Source: an uncultured bacterium | Lineage (GTDB): Bacteria; Vulcanimicrobiota; Xenobia; Xenobiales; Xenobiaceae | NCBI GenBank assembly: GCA_934621605.1 | Contig: CAKTUZ010000009.1 | Span: 22,163-86,162, forward strand | Reading direction: 5' to 3' | Length of the DNA stretch: 64,000 nucleotides | Part shown: positions 17,755-26,462 of the stretch, in pieces | How the letters are laid out: each line of letters opens with the position of its first letter | Numbering within the stretch: the first letter of the stretch is position 1 | The notes under the pieces: model-generated | The model's database searches: none | What the model was told of the DNA's origin: nothing | Seen by the model: the letters and a program-made list of their open reading frames with translations, nothing else | Translations under genes and position numbers: made by a program

Positions 17755-18696
17755 TTAGTCTTTTACAAAACGGGTTCCAGCCAAACCTTTGACAGCTTTA
17801 CTCAAATTCTCAGGATTGGTAATAATAGCTTCCTTACCACCAGCTTCCAAGAATTTAATAGCTGCTTCTACTTTGGGAGCCATGCTGCCCTTAGCAAACT
17901 GTCCCTCAGCCATATATTTTCTGGCTTCGGAAATAGTCACAGTATCAAGAGCCTGCTGGTTGGGTTTGCCAAAGTTAATATACACTTTGTCTACAGCAGT
18001 AGAAATAATAAAAGAGTCCACATCCAAATTGGCAGCTAAAAGGCCGGAAGCGTAATCTTTATCGATAACTGCCGCTACACCAGAATAACGTCCTTCTCTT
18101 TCAACAACGGGCACACCGCCACCACCGACAGCAATCACTACCTGACCATCTTTAATCAAAGCGCGAATAGATTCTAATTCAACAATCTTCTGGGGCTTTG
18201 GAGAGGCCACAACGCGACGCCAACCGCGACCAGCATCTTCCATAACATCCCAACCATCAGCTTCGTGACGCTGCTTAGCCTGAGCTTCATCCATGAAGGG
18301 GCCAATAGGTTTAGTAGGCTTGTTAAAAGCGGGATCATCAGCATTGACAACAACCTGAGTAACTAAAGTAGCGCAACCTTTTTTCATACCGCGCTTTAAA
18401 AACTCATTATGCAAAGCCATTTGGAACTGATAACCGATAGCTCCTTGAGTATCGGCTACAGCGGAATCGACCGGTACAGTGTGGATAGCTTCGTGAGCGG
18501 TTTCACTGCGCAATAGAATAAAGCCAACCTGAGGGCCATTACCGTGAGTAAGGACAACATCCCAGCCGTCTTCAATCATATTTACTACATGGGAAACGGT
18601 TTCACATACAGCACCATACTGATCGGGTACAGTTTGGTGCTGTTTGTCTTTAATTAAAGAGTTACCGCCTACGGCTACTACGGCCACACGAGACAT
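17755..18696 (-). CDS. arcC: Carbamate kinase
   Basis: Carbamate kinase makes ATP and carbamate from carbamoyl phosphate and ADP, the last step of the arginine deiminase and similar fermentative pathways. The 313-residue length is standard. Family motifs include AVGGNSLIKD near the N-terminus, LTHGNGPQVGFILLRSE (about 49-65), PIGPFM (about 128-133), VIAVGGGGVPV (about 207-217) and AAVIDKDYAS (about 227-236, with the catalytic lysine). GGAGG precedes the ATG. No arginine deiminase or ornithine transcarbamylase gene is adjacent; the neighbour is glyA, so the pathway context in this organism is open. Confidence 0.95.
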   Translation of the reverse strand: MSRVAVVAVGGNSLIKDKQHQTVPDQYGAVCETVSHVVNMIEDGWDVVLTHGNGPQVGFILLRSETAHEAIHTVPVDSAVADTQGAIGYQFQMALHNEFLKRGMKKGCATLVTQVVVNADDPAFNKPTKPIGPFMDEAQAKQRHEADGWDVMEDAGRGWRRVVASPKPQKIVELESIRALIKDGQVVIAVGGGGVPVVEREGRYSGVAAVIDKDYASGLLAANLDVDSFIISTAVDKVYINFGKPNQQALDTVTISEARKYMAEGQFAKGSMAPKVEAAIKFLEAGGKEAIITNPENLSKAVKGLAGTRFVKD

Positions 18697-18838
18697 ATTA
18701 AGAACCTCCGAAAGAATATTGAAGCATATTATCTGCTTCTAAATCGGAAAGCTGCTTTCGAACCTAATCGCCTTCGCGCAAAGCAACTCTTGGCAGCCTT
18801 CCTTTAGAAAAAAAAAACTAAATCAGCTAATTTTAAAC

Positions 18839-20110
18839 TTAATCGTCATCGCGACGATCATCTTGCAAACGCTGCGCATAAAGAGGAAACTCTTGACACA
18901 GTTCACCCACTTCATGACGTACTTTGGCAGCCAGTTGCATATCTTGAGGAGCATTCAAAACTTCCAAAATCCAAATTCCGATACGTTCCATCTGTGCGAT
19001 ACTCATACCGCGAGTAGTCAGAGCTGGAGTTCCTAAACGAATACCACTAGTTATAGCAGGCGGATTGGCATCAAACGGAATAGCATTCTTATTTACTGTG
19101 ATACCGGCATTATGTAGAGCATTTTCAGCCTCACGACCAGTCAACCCCAAAGGAGTGACGTCAACCAAAATAAGATGAGTATCGGTACCACCTGAAATTA
19201 AGCGAGCTCCGCCCTCAGCCAACACTTTGGCCAAAGTCCTGGCATTATCTACAATGCGACGTTGATATTCTTTAAATGAATCCTGCTGAGCTTCTTTAAA
19301 AGCAACGGCTTTACCGGCAATGACATGCTCCAAGGGACCACCTTGATAGCCGGGGAAAACATTTTTATCGACAGCTTTGGCCAACTCGGCCTTGCATAAA
19401 ATCATACCACCACGAGGACCACGCAGAGTTTTGTGAGTAGTAGTTGTAACTATATCGGCTACCAACACGGGATTTTGATGCAAACCGGCAGCAACCAAAC
19501 CGGCGAAGTGAGCCATATCTACCATAAGCTTGGCGCCGACTTCATCGGCCACAGCTCTAAAAGGAGCGAAATCTATCTCTCTGGGATAGGCACTGGAACC
19601 GGCCAAAATAACTTTGGGTTTCGCCTCTAAAGCCAATTTACGCATGGCTTCATAATCGATAAGCTCAGTTTCTGGATTTAAGCCATACTGAACCACATTA
19701 AAGTGGGAACCGCTAAAATTAACTTTATGACCGTGGGTAAGATGTCCGCCATGAGCCAAAGCCATACCCATAATAGTATCGCCGTGAGAAGCAATTGAAT
19801 AATAGGCTGCCAGATTGGCCGAAGAGCCTGAATGGGGCTGTACGTTAGCATGGTCGGCGCCAAAAATAGCACAAGCGCGTTCCCTGGCTAAATTTTCAAT
19901 AATATCTACATTTTCACAGCCGCCATAATAACGCTTCCCGGGATAACCTTCGGCATATTTATTGGTTAAAACGCTGCCCTGAGCTTCCAAAACGGCTTCA
20001 CTGACGAAATTTTCTGAAGCGATCATTTCCAAAGTTTCAGCCTGACGGCAAGTTTCATTATAAATGGCCTGAGCAACTTCAGGATCAACTGACCAAACGT
20101 GCTTTAACAT
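18839..20110 (-). CDS. glyA: Serine hydroxymethyltransferase
   Basis: GlyA interconverts serine and glycine while charging tetrahydrofolate with a one-carbon unit. The 423-residue product is full length; the PLP-lysine motif TTTTHKTLRGPRGGM lies at about residues 223-237, and the N-terminus reads ETLEMIASENFVSEAVLEAQGSVLTNKYAEGYPG region, typical of the family. GGAGGG lies about 12 bases upstream of ATG. It is on the same strand as arcC (142 bp apart) and downstream of the copper ATPase. No glycine or folate riboswitch pattern was recognised in the short upstream gap. Confidence 0.97.
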   Translation of the reverse strand: MLKHVWSVDPEVAQAIYNETCRQAETLEMIASENFVSEAVLEAQGSVLTNKYAEGYPGKRYYGGCENVDIIENLARERACAIFGADHANVQPHSGSSANLAAYYSIASHGDTIMGMALAHGGHLTHGHKVNFSGSHFNVVQYGLNPETELIDYEAMRKLALEAKPKVILAGSSAYPREIDFAPFRAVADEVGAKLMVDMAHFAGLVAAGLHQNPVLVADIVTTTTHKTLRGPRGGMILCKAELAKAVDKNVFPGYQGGPLEHVIAGKAVAFKEAQQDSFKEYQRRIVDNARTLAKVLAEGGARLISGGTDTHLILVDVTPLGLTGREAENALHNAGITVNKNAIPFDANPPAITSGIRLGTPALTTRGMSIAQMERIGIWILEVLNAPQDMQLAAKVRHEVGELCQEFPLYAQRLQDDRRDDD

Positions 20111-20224
20111 ATCGCGCTCTACCCTCCGATTTTAATGAAAGGCCAACTTCTTAAGGTGTCCATAAACGATTTCCTGCCTATTTTCGCCCAAACAGTCTGG
20201 CAAACCTACTGAGGCTAAATCAAG

Positions 20225-20437
20225 TCAGCCTACTATATTTTCTACTTTATAACCGGCCTTTTCCACAGCTTCACGCAGCGTATCTTCGGAGATTTCGCGG
20301 CTGAGTTCCACAGCTACAATCTTTTGCTCACGCTCAATACGGCTCACTTTTACGCCTTCAATACTTTCGAGAGCTCTGGTAACGTGCATTTCACATTTTT
20401 CGCACATCATTCCATCCACATAAAGAATCTTTGTCAT
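20225..20437 (-). CDS. Possible internally initiated CopZ-like copper chaperone (in frame within copA)
   Basis: Inside the 3' end of copA, AAGGAGG (complement of 20446-20452) sits eight bases before an in-frame ATG (20437-20435). Initiation there would give a 70-residue protein, exactly CopZ size, consisting of one HMA domain (start MTKILYVDGMMCEKCEMH) ending at the copA stop. In Escherichia coli a CopZ-like chaperone is also made from copA, by frameshifting on the N-terminal HMA; here the mechanism would be internal initiation on the C-terminal one. It might instead be a relic of a copA-copZ gene fusion. The ribosome site is seen; the separate product is inference. Confidence 0.5.
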   Translation of the reverse strand: MTKILYVDGMMCEKCEMHVTRALESIEGVKVSRIEREQKIVAVELSREISEDTLREAVEKAGYKVENIVG

Positions 20438-22888
20438 TTTCTTTTCCTCCTTAACTGCTTCCTGATTTTCCTCGGCTACAATTGTAGAATAAAGATCGCC
20501 GGAGGTACCCCCCCGCTCACGTTTTACTTTAGCTACAAGGCTGGGATAGAATCCATTTAAACGCAAAGCATTACCTACCACAGTTACCGAACTTAAACTC
20601 ATAGCCAAAGCAGCCAAAGAAGGAGTCAGCTCTATACCCAAGCCGCTGAAAACACCCCCAGCCACAGGAATAGCCAAAACATTGTAAGCGAAAGCCCAAA
20701 ATAAATTTTGACGAATATTACCCAAAACAGCTCTGCTTAATTCAATAGCTCTGACAACATCAAGCAGAGAATTTTTCATTAAGACGACGTCGGCTGCCTC
20801 CACAGCAATATCTATACCAGTACCTACAGCCATACCAACATCGGCTATTTTCAAAGCAGGCGCATCATTAATGCCATCCCCGACTACAATAATTTTACCC
20901 ATATCGGCTTTGTACTTTTTAACAACTTCAGCCTTCTGACTAGGTAACACTTCAGCATAAAGAACGTCAGCTTTCACTTGCTCAGCGATACGTTCGGCGG
21001 CCCGCTGTCGATCGCCAGTCAAAATAATAGCCTTAAGCCCCAGCTCGTGCAAACTCTGTACAGCTTCAACACTATCAGAGCGAAGTTGATCGGCCAAGAC
21101 AATAATACCGACCAAATTATCTTTCTGATTGGCTAAATAGAGGATACTGTAGCCCTGAGCTTCATATTCGTTAATATGTTGCAACTTTATAGAACAACAA
21201 TCAGCCATAATACTATTGGCCATATAGCCTCGACTGCCAATCTTCCAAATTTGCTTTTCGATTAGTCCCTCTACCCCACCGCCAACCACTTCTTTGAAGT
21301 TCTCCACAGTAAGAGCACTAAGCCCTTGTTCTTGAGCAGCTTTTGTTACCGCCGCCGCCAAAGGATGGCGACTGTTCTGTTCCAAGGATAAAGCGTAAAC
21401 TAAAACTTGCTCGCGACTGTACTTATCTTCACAAAAGGTCTGATAATCGATAATGGTAGGTTTGCCTTCTGTCAAGGTACCAGTTTTATCAAAAATGACT
21501 GCCTTAGCCGAACTTAATTCTTCCAAACTTTGAGCATTGCGTACCAAAATACCAAACTGAGCCGCTCTTCCCATACCCACCATAATAGCCACCGGCGAAG
21601 CTAACCCCAAAGCACAAGGGCAAGCGACGACTAAAACAGATACCGCATACTTTAAAGCAGTTCCCCAATAAACCGACTGTGGTAAATCCAACCACAAAGG
21701 CACGTAATACCAAAGCAAACCGGTCATAAGGGCCAAAATAAAAACAACAGGTACAAAGATACTACTTACCCGGTCAGCTAAGCGGGCACTAGGGGCTTTG
21801 GAATTGGAAGCCTCATCTACCAGGTGAATTATTTGAGCCAAGGTTGTATCGGCTCCCACTTGAGAAGCCACAAATTCAAAACGTCCTTCACAGTTTACTG
21901 AACCGGAAAGAGCCACATCGCCGACTTGTTTCACTACCGGCAAACTTTCGCCAGTCAGGGCCGATTCATCTAAAGAACTAGAACCTGAAACAATAATACC
22001 GTCCACCGGCACGGTCTGACCGGGCTTCATAACAATGGTATCCCCCACCAACACTAAGCCAACCGGACGTTCCTCTTCCGAACCGTCCGCCTTTTTTATT
22101 AGCGCAGTTTTAGGAGCCAAATCGGCCAATTTTTCCAAAGCCACAGAGGTTTTGGCTTTAGCTTGCCCTTCCAAATATTTGCCCAACGTAACAAAAAATA
22201 ATATGAAAGCGCAGCTGTCAAAATAAGTCGCCGAAAGAGACTGATGCAAAGTGTCAATTAAAAAAGTATCACAACCTAAAGCCGAAGCGGAAATCAGCGC
22301 CAAAATTTTATCAACAGACCATAAGTTGAAAACACTGTAGGTAAAAGAAGCCAACGTCCCCAGACAGACCAAAGCGTCCATATTGGGCGCTTTAGAGACA
22401 AAACTCTTAAAACCGCTGCTAAAAATGCTCCAATTAATCAGCATAGCCAGCAGAGCCAACCCACACTGACAAGCTATAAACCAAAGAATTTGCGGCCCAG
22501 GCGTCAGATGAAAAATATCTATGGGCCAGCCGAACATTACGGAAGTGCTGCCGACCAAAAGAGGCAACAAAAGCCCGAAAGTTAAGCAACAACGTATTAG
22601 CAACGAACGCTGTTCGGCTTTGGCAGCTTCTGAACGCCTTTGGCGACTGTCCTCCTGCCAAATATTTTCATCTTTCAGAAGTTCGGCTTCATATCCAGCT
22701 TCTCGTATAGCTTTAATGACTTCGTTAGCGCAAGACTCACCTTCATAAAAAACCCGAGCTGTACCGGAAAGTAAATTAACATCAACTTGTTTTACGCCAT
22801 CCAAAGCAGAGATCGCTTTGCTTACATGAGCTTGACAAGCAGCACAACCCATGCCGGTAATAAGGAACTTATCTCCCCTGGCAACCAT
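20225..22888 (-). CDS. copA: Copper-exporting P1B-type ATPase with N- and C-terminal HMA domains
   Basis: An 887-residue Cu(+) export ATPase of the inner membrane. An N-terminal HMA domain has GMGCAACQAH (metal-binding CxxC, residues about 14-18). The ATPase core shows the transmembrane ACPCALG motif, TGESLPV, DKTGTLTEG with the phosphorylated Asp, HPLAAA and GDGINDAPAL. The last 70 residues form a second HMA domain with GMMCEKCEMH. N-terminal HMAs are usual; a C-terminal one joined by a charged linker (about residues 790-817) is not. The region encoding the C-terminal domain has its own ribosome site and ATG (separate entry). AAAGGA lies upstream of the start. Specificity for copper rests on the CPC motif and the CopZ-like tail. 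Confidence 0.94.
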   Translation of the reverse strand: MVARGDKFLITGMGCAACQAHVSKAISALDGVKQVDVNLLSGTARVFYEGESCANEVIKAIREAGYEAELLKDENIWQEDSRQRRSEAAKAEQRSLLIRCCLTFGLLLPLLVGSTSVMFGWPIDIFHLTPGPQILWFIACQCGLALLAMLINWSIFSSGFKSFVSKAPNMDALVCLGTLASFTYSVFNLWSVDKILALISASALGCDTFLIDTLHQSLSATYFDSCAFILFFVTLGKYLEGQAKAKTSVALEKLADLAPKTALIKKADGSEEERPVGLVLVGDTIVMKPGQTVPVDGIIVSGSSSLDESALTGESLPVVKQVGDVALSGSVNCEGRFEFVASQVGADTTLAQIIHLVDEASNSKAPSARLADRVSSIFVPVVFILALMTGLLWYYVPLWLDLPQSVYWGTALKYAVSVLVVACPCALGLASPVAIMVGMGRAAQFGILVRNAQSLEELSSAKAVIFDKTGTLTEGKPTIIDYQTFCEDKYSREQVLVYALSLEQNSRHPLAAAVTKAAQEQGLSALTVENFKEVVGGGVEGLIEKQIWKIGSRGYMANSIMADCCSIKLQHINEYEAQGYSILYLANQKDNLVGIIVLADQLRSDSVEAVQSLHELGLKAIILTGDRQRAAERIAEQVKADVLYAEVLPSQKAEVVKKYKADMGKIIVVGDGINDAPALKIADVGMAVGTGIDIAVEAADVVLMKNSLLDVVRAIELSRAVLGNIRQNLFWAFAYNVLAIPVAGGVFSGLGIELTPSLAALAMSLSSVTVVGNALRLNGFYPSLVAKVKRERGGTSGDLYSTIVAEENQEAVKEEKKMTKILYVDGMMCEKCEMHVTRALESIEGVKVSRIEREQKIVAVELSREISEDTLREAVEKAGYKVENIVG

Positions 22889-22920
22889 ATCCGATTATGT
22901 CCTTTAGCGATACTCAAAAA

Positions 22921-23538
22921 TTAGTTGCCGAATACCTGAGTCTTCAAAAAGTTTAAACTTATCTCCTGATTGCGAGAAGCGCGACGATGACGCTCTGAAG
23001 ACTTCTTTTCCTTATCGTCTCGCTCTTCGTTGCGAGGACGACGCCTGGGAGCACTCTCCACATGACCGAAAATACCGGAATCTGCCATTCTTTTTTCTTC
23101 AGCTTTGCGCTCAATGGCAGCAAAGCCCGGAGGCATCTCAGAATCATCCAAATCAGAAAATCCGGGAGGAACCTGCGAACCAGGCAAACCGACGCCGACA
23201 GCAGTCTGGGGACCGGCCTCTTCCAGCTTGCGAAGTGCTCCGCTAAGATTGGGCTTTCTGGCAGGAGAAACTCCAATTTTGTTGCCTCGCAAATTGCCAA
23301 ACAACGAAGGAGTCTCCACTCCAGATTGAGAGTAGACACGTTTAGCCGCTTCAGCCCGCTGAGCCTCTAATTTCTTTTTAGCTTCTTCCTGACGTTCTTT
23401 AAGTTCTATGGCTTTTTCGTCCACGCTAGGCATGGGAGACCAGGGCAAAACAGATGGATCGGGAGGAGTTAAAATATTTTTTCTAATTAAAGCGACTTTA
23501 TCCGCTCTCACAAAAACTAACGGAGTTAAAATGGCCAT
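22921..23538 (-). CDS. Low-complexity hypothetical protein
   Basis: I do not recognise a family. The 205-residue product has a short hydrophobic start (MAILTPLVFV), then PPDPSVLPWSPMP, a charged helical segment rich in Glu, Lys and Ala (about 39-68), Gly/Pro-rich stretches (GLPGSQVPPGFSDLDDSEMPPGF) and a very basic region (about 165-192). The pattern suggests a mostly disordered protein. AAAGGG is present about 11 bases upstream of the ATG. It precedes copA by 32 bp on the same strand, so co-transcription is likely, although no copper-binding motif is visible. Several shorter frames overlap it on the other strand and lack ribosome sites. Confidence 0.6.
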   Translation of the reverse strand: MAILTPLVFVRADKVALIRKNILTPPDPSVLPWSPMPSVDEKAIELKERQEEAKKKLEAQRAEAAKRVYSQSGVETPSLFGNLRGNKIGVSPARKPNLSGALRKLEEAGPQTAVGVGLPGSQVPPGFSDLDDSEMPPGFAAIERKAEEKRMADSGIFGHVESAPRRRPRNEERDDKEKKSSERHRRASRNQEISLNFLKTQVFGN

Positions 23539-23755
23539 TATATGTACCCTTTCTACAACATGCCAAACAAATAATCAATCATTTTATTTGCCATACAAGT
23601 AAAGGTCTCCCCCCTTTAATGCAAAAAGAGAAGGCAAAAAGATGCAGTTGGTCAAAATAAAACACTCGACCGAATTGTTTATAAAAAGATATAAATCGCT
23701 AATCGTTTTTGAATTTCTTTAGACAGGAATTCAGAAACACTTTAATAGGAATAAT

Positions 23756-24907
23756 ATGTTTAATTGGTTCAAACGTAAAGAAGAGAAAAATTCCACTCAA
23801 AACCACGCCGAGCCGACGGTGTCCGACACTTCCGAGTCTAAGCGAATTGCAGAAACTCCCTCTCAGGAACAAGATAACAAAAAGGGGCTGCGTAGCTTTT
23901 TCAACAGTGCTAAAGAGCTAGCTCTGACACCAGTCGATCCTTGGTTTAACAAAATGACCCAAGGCTTAGATAAGACACGCCGTCAATTCGTCAACCGTGT
24001 CAGTAATTTATTTTCCTCTTCTCATAAAATTGATGAAGATTTTTGGGATGAGTTGGAAAGTATCTTATTGACGGCCGATGTGGGGCTGACCGCCTCTGCG
24101 GACATTCTCGATCGGCTTAAAGCTACTCAAAAAAGTAAAAAAATCAGCCAGCCAAACGAATTATTGGCAGAAATGAAATCAATCTTGAGCGATATTTTAC
24201 GCCAACACAAGGGCGAAAAATGCGGTTTAGATTTACAGCCGGGCGAACTTAAAGTCGTCATGATGGTAGGCGTCAACGGTGTCGGTAAAACTACCACTGC
24301 AGCAAAATTAGCGGCTAAGTTTAAAGCAGACGGCCACAAAGTTATTTTAGCGGCTGCCGATACCTTTAGAGCGGCCGCTATAGATCAACTCCAATCCTGG
24401 GCAGAAAAGATCGGCGTCGACTTAGTCAGCCATCAGGAAGGTTCTGATCCCAGCGCCGTTGTCTTTGATGCCATCAAAGCTGCCCAAGCGCGTGGTTGTG
24501 ATTTGGTGATTATCGATACGGCCGGCCGACTCCACAACAAAGTCAATCTTATGGAAGAATTGGGCAAAATCAAGCGCGTATGCGATAAAGCTTGCCCCGG
24601 AGCTCCGCACGAAACTTGGTTAGTAGTCGACGCTACAACCGGCCAAAATGCCTTGGAGCAAGCTAAAGTATTTAACCGAGCTGCCGAGCTGACCGGCGTT
24701 GTCATGTGTAAACTGGATGGAACCGGCAAAGGCGGGGTAGTAATTGCCGTCGGAGAAGAATTTAACCTTCCCGTGCGCTATATAGGCGTCGGCGAAGCTG
24801 TCGACGATTTGCGCGAATTTGATCCCGATCTTTTCTTAGAAGCACTTTTTGCCGAGCCGATCAATTACAAGGAAATCGAAGCCAAAGCCGAAACTGACGA
24901 AGCTTGA
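23756..24907 (+). CDS. ftsY: Signal recognition particle receptor FtsY
   Basis: FtsY is the membrane-associated SRP receptor GTPase for co-translational protein targeting. The 383-residue protein has a short charged N-terminal region (MFNWFKRKEEKN), an N domain of helices (about 60-140), and the G domain: G1 GVNGVGKTTTAAKLA (about 174-188), DTFRAAAIDQL, G3 DTAGRLHNK, G4 CKLDGTGKGGV and the closing GVGEAVDDLREFDP. AGGAATA precedes ATG 23756. It is the first of a rightward run with the ThrE halves 64 bp downstream. Confidence 0.97.
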   Translation: MFNWFKRKEEKNSTQNHAEPTVSDTSESKRIAETPSQEQDNKKGLRSFFNSAKELALTPVDPWFNKMTQGLDKTRRQFVNRVSNLFSSSHKIDEDFWDELESILLTADVGLTASADILDRLKATQKSKKISQPNELLAEMKSILSDILRQHKGEKCGLDLQPGELKVVMMVGVNGVGKTTTAAKLAAKFKADGHKVILAAADTFRAAAIDQLQSWAEKIGVDLVSHQEGSDPSAVVFDAIKAAQARGCDLVIIDTAGRLHNKVNLMEELGKIKRVCDKACPGAPHETWLVVDATTGQNALEQAKVFNRAAELTGVVMCKLDGTGKGGVVIAVGEEFNLPVRYIGVGEAVDDLREFDPDLFLEALFAEPINYKEIEAKAETDEA

Positions 24908-24971
24908 AGTGAGTAGTTTCACTTACCCATAAAAAAACGTGCCCTTACAGAAAGAACTGTTGCGATTATAA

Positions 24972-25739
24972 ATGGCCAAATTGTGTTCTAAAAATGCTCT
25001 GCGCAAAATTGCCAGTCTGTGTCTAAAATCTGCCAAAGTATTGATGGCTTCCGGGGCAGAGACAAACCGAGTAGAAACTACCGTAGAACACATTGGCCAC
25101 GCTTGCGGCACTCCCGTCGAAAGTTACGCTACGCCAACCGGTATCACGGTTACAGTCGGCCGCGAACGCACCATCACTATTGTTACCAGAGTAAAAAACC
25201 GTACTATAGATCTGGATAAAGTTATTGCCGTCAATTCTATTTCCCGCGATCTGGCTTCAGGAAAAATATCCTTCCAAAGTGCCGATAAAGCGGTAGATGA
25301 AGTTATTCGACGAGCTCCCTTATACAGCCAAACTACCATGTATATATTCCAGGCTATCTGCTGCGCCGGCTTCGGCATGATGATCGCCGGAAATTTAATT
25401 TCTATCATACCCTCGTTGATGGTAGGACTATTAGCCAAATATGTGGAGCAAAAATGCACCAAGTTGGCTCCATTCTTAATGGTATTTCTAAACGGCCTAG
25501 CCGTCACTATTTTTGCCGATATCTGGTGTTTATTCTTTTCTAGTGTAGAGCACCGCGCCATAGTTATCGCCGGCATGGTACCTCTGCTACCGGGACTAGC
25601 TCTAACAAATGCCATAGCCGACTTAATGGCCGGTGAGTTGCTGGCCGGTATAGCACGTACTACCGACGCCACTTTAACTAGCGCCGCTTTGGCTGCCGGA
25701 GCAGTGGTAGGCATGAGCATGGGACAGTGGTTCTTATGA
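24972..25739 (+). CDS. ThrE/YjjP-type exporter subunit (N-terminal half)
   Basis: A 255-residue protein of the threonine/serine exporter (ThrE, DUF1212) family. The cytoplasmic N-terminal part includes ASGAETNRVETTVEHIGHACG and SYATPTGITVTVG (about residues 28-60), the most conserved block. Four or five hydrophobic helices follow from about residue 118. In Corynebacterium ThrE is a single chain; in many other bacteria, as here, it is split into a YjjP-like and a YjjB-like protein that form one transporter. No strong ribosome site precedes ATG 24972. Its stop overlaps the start of the next gene (ATGA), which supports co-assembly. Substrate not shown by sequence. Confidence 0.88.
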   Translation: MAKLCSKNALRKIASLCLKSAKVLMASGAETNRVETTVEHIGHACGTPVESYATPTGITVTVGRERTITIVTRVKNRTIDLDKVIAVNSISRDLASGKISFQSADKAVDEVIRRAPLYSQTTMYIFQAICCAGFGMMIAGNLISIIPSLMVGLLAKYVEQKCTKLAPFLMVFLNGLAVTIFADIWCLFFSSVEHRAIVIAGMVPLLPGLALTNAIADLMAGELLAGIARTTDATLTSAALAAGAVVGMSMGQWFL

Positions 25740-26344
25740 GCGACTTTTTCATCGGCTGGTTCGGAGCTATTCTCGGTTTGGTCGGCTGCGCCGTATTCTT
25801 TCGTATTCCAGTTAGAGCGATCCTCGGATGCACTTTAGCCGGAATTTTGGGCTGGCAAGTAAATTACATGTTGGGAACTTGGGGCATAGGCCCCATATAT
25901 TGTGGTTTTATTGGCACGCTCACCATTTCCTTGTGTAGTGAAAGTTTAGCCAGAGCTTTGCGTATGCCCTCCACAGTATTTGTACTGCCAGGCATTTTCC
26001 CCCTGGTTCCCGGAATCCTTACCTATAATGCCATGACCAATATTATTCGTGGCCAAACAGATTTAGCCTTACAAGACGGTATGAATGCCATGCTTATTGC
26101 CAGCGGTATAGCCATAGGTATGCTTATGGGAGCAGCCTTATCCAAAGGGGTTATCAATCCGAGCTTATCCAGCCTCCATACCAGTTTACAAGACGATTTT
26201 GATATCTCTATACCAGAATTAGTAGACAAAAATGATTCGGCAGAGCTTTCCGTTCCCAACAAACGCCCTACTACCAAACGTACTCAACGTATGCATAACC
26301 GCCGTACTAAATATCGCAAAATTAAGGAAAACCACAAGATATAG
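25736..26344 (+). CDS. ThrE/YjjB-type exporter subunit (C-terminal half)
   Basis: A 202-residue membrane protein (ATG 25736, overlapping the previous stop by four bases) matching the C-terminal half of ThrE (DUF3815/YjjB). About five helices are visible, e.g. FIGWFGAILGLVGCAVFF, and the conserved PSTVFVLPGIFPLVPG lies at about residues 79-94. The last 25 residues form a strongly basic tail (TKRTQRMHNRRTKYRKIK) not typical of the family. It should pair with the preceding gene product to form an amino-acid (threonine/serine-like) exporter in the inner membrane. Confidence 0.88.
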   Translation: MSDFFIGWFGAILGLVGCAVFFRIPVRAILGCTLAGILGWQVNYMLGTWGIGPIYCGFIGTLTISLCSESLARALRMPSTVFVLPGIFPLVPGILTYNAMTNIIRGQTDLALQDGMNAMLIASGIAIGMLMGAALSKGVINPSLSSLHTSLQDDFDISIPELVDKNDSAELSVPNKRPTTKRTQRMHNRRTKYRKIKENHKI

Positions 26345-26462
26345 CGAAAGGAGCTTCTAATTTTCTAGCCACAGGTCTTATCTTGTCAATAAATAAACGC
26401 ATAGAATTGCCTTTAAGCCGTATCTAGAAAAAAATATTGAAAAGTAATTGTCGTCGCCGACT

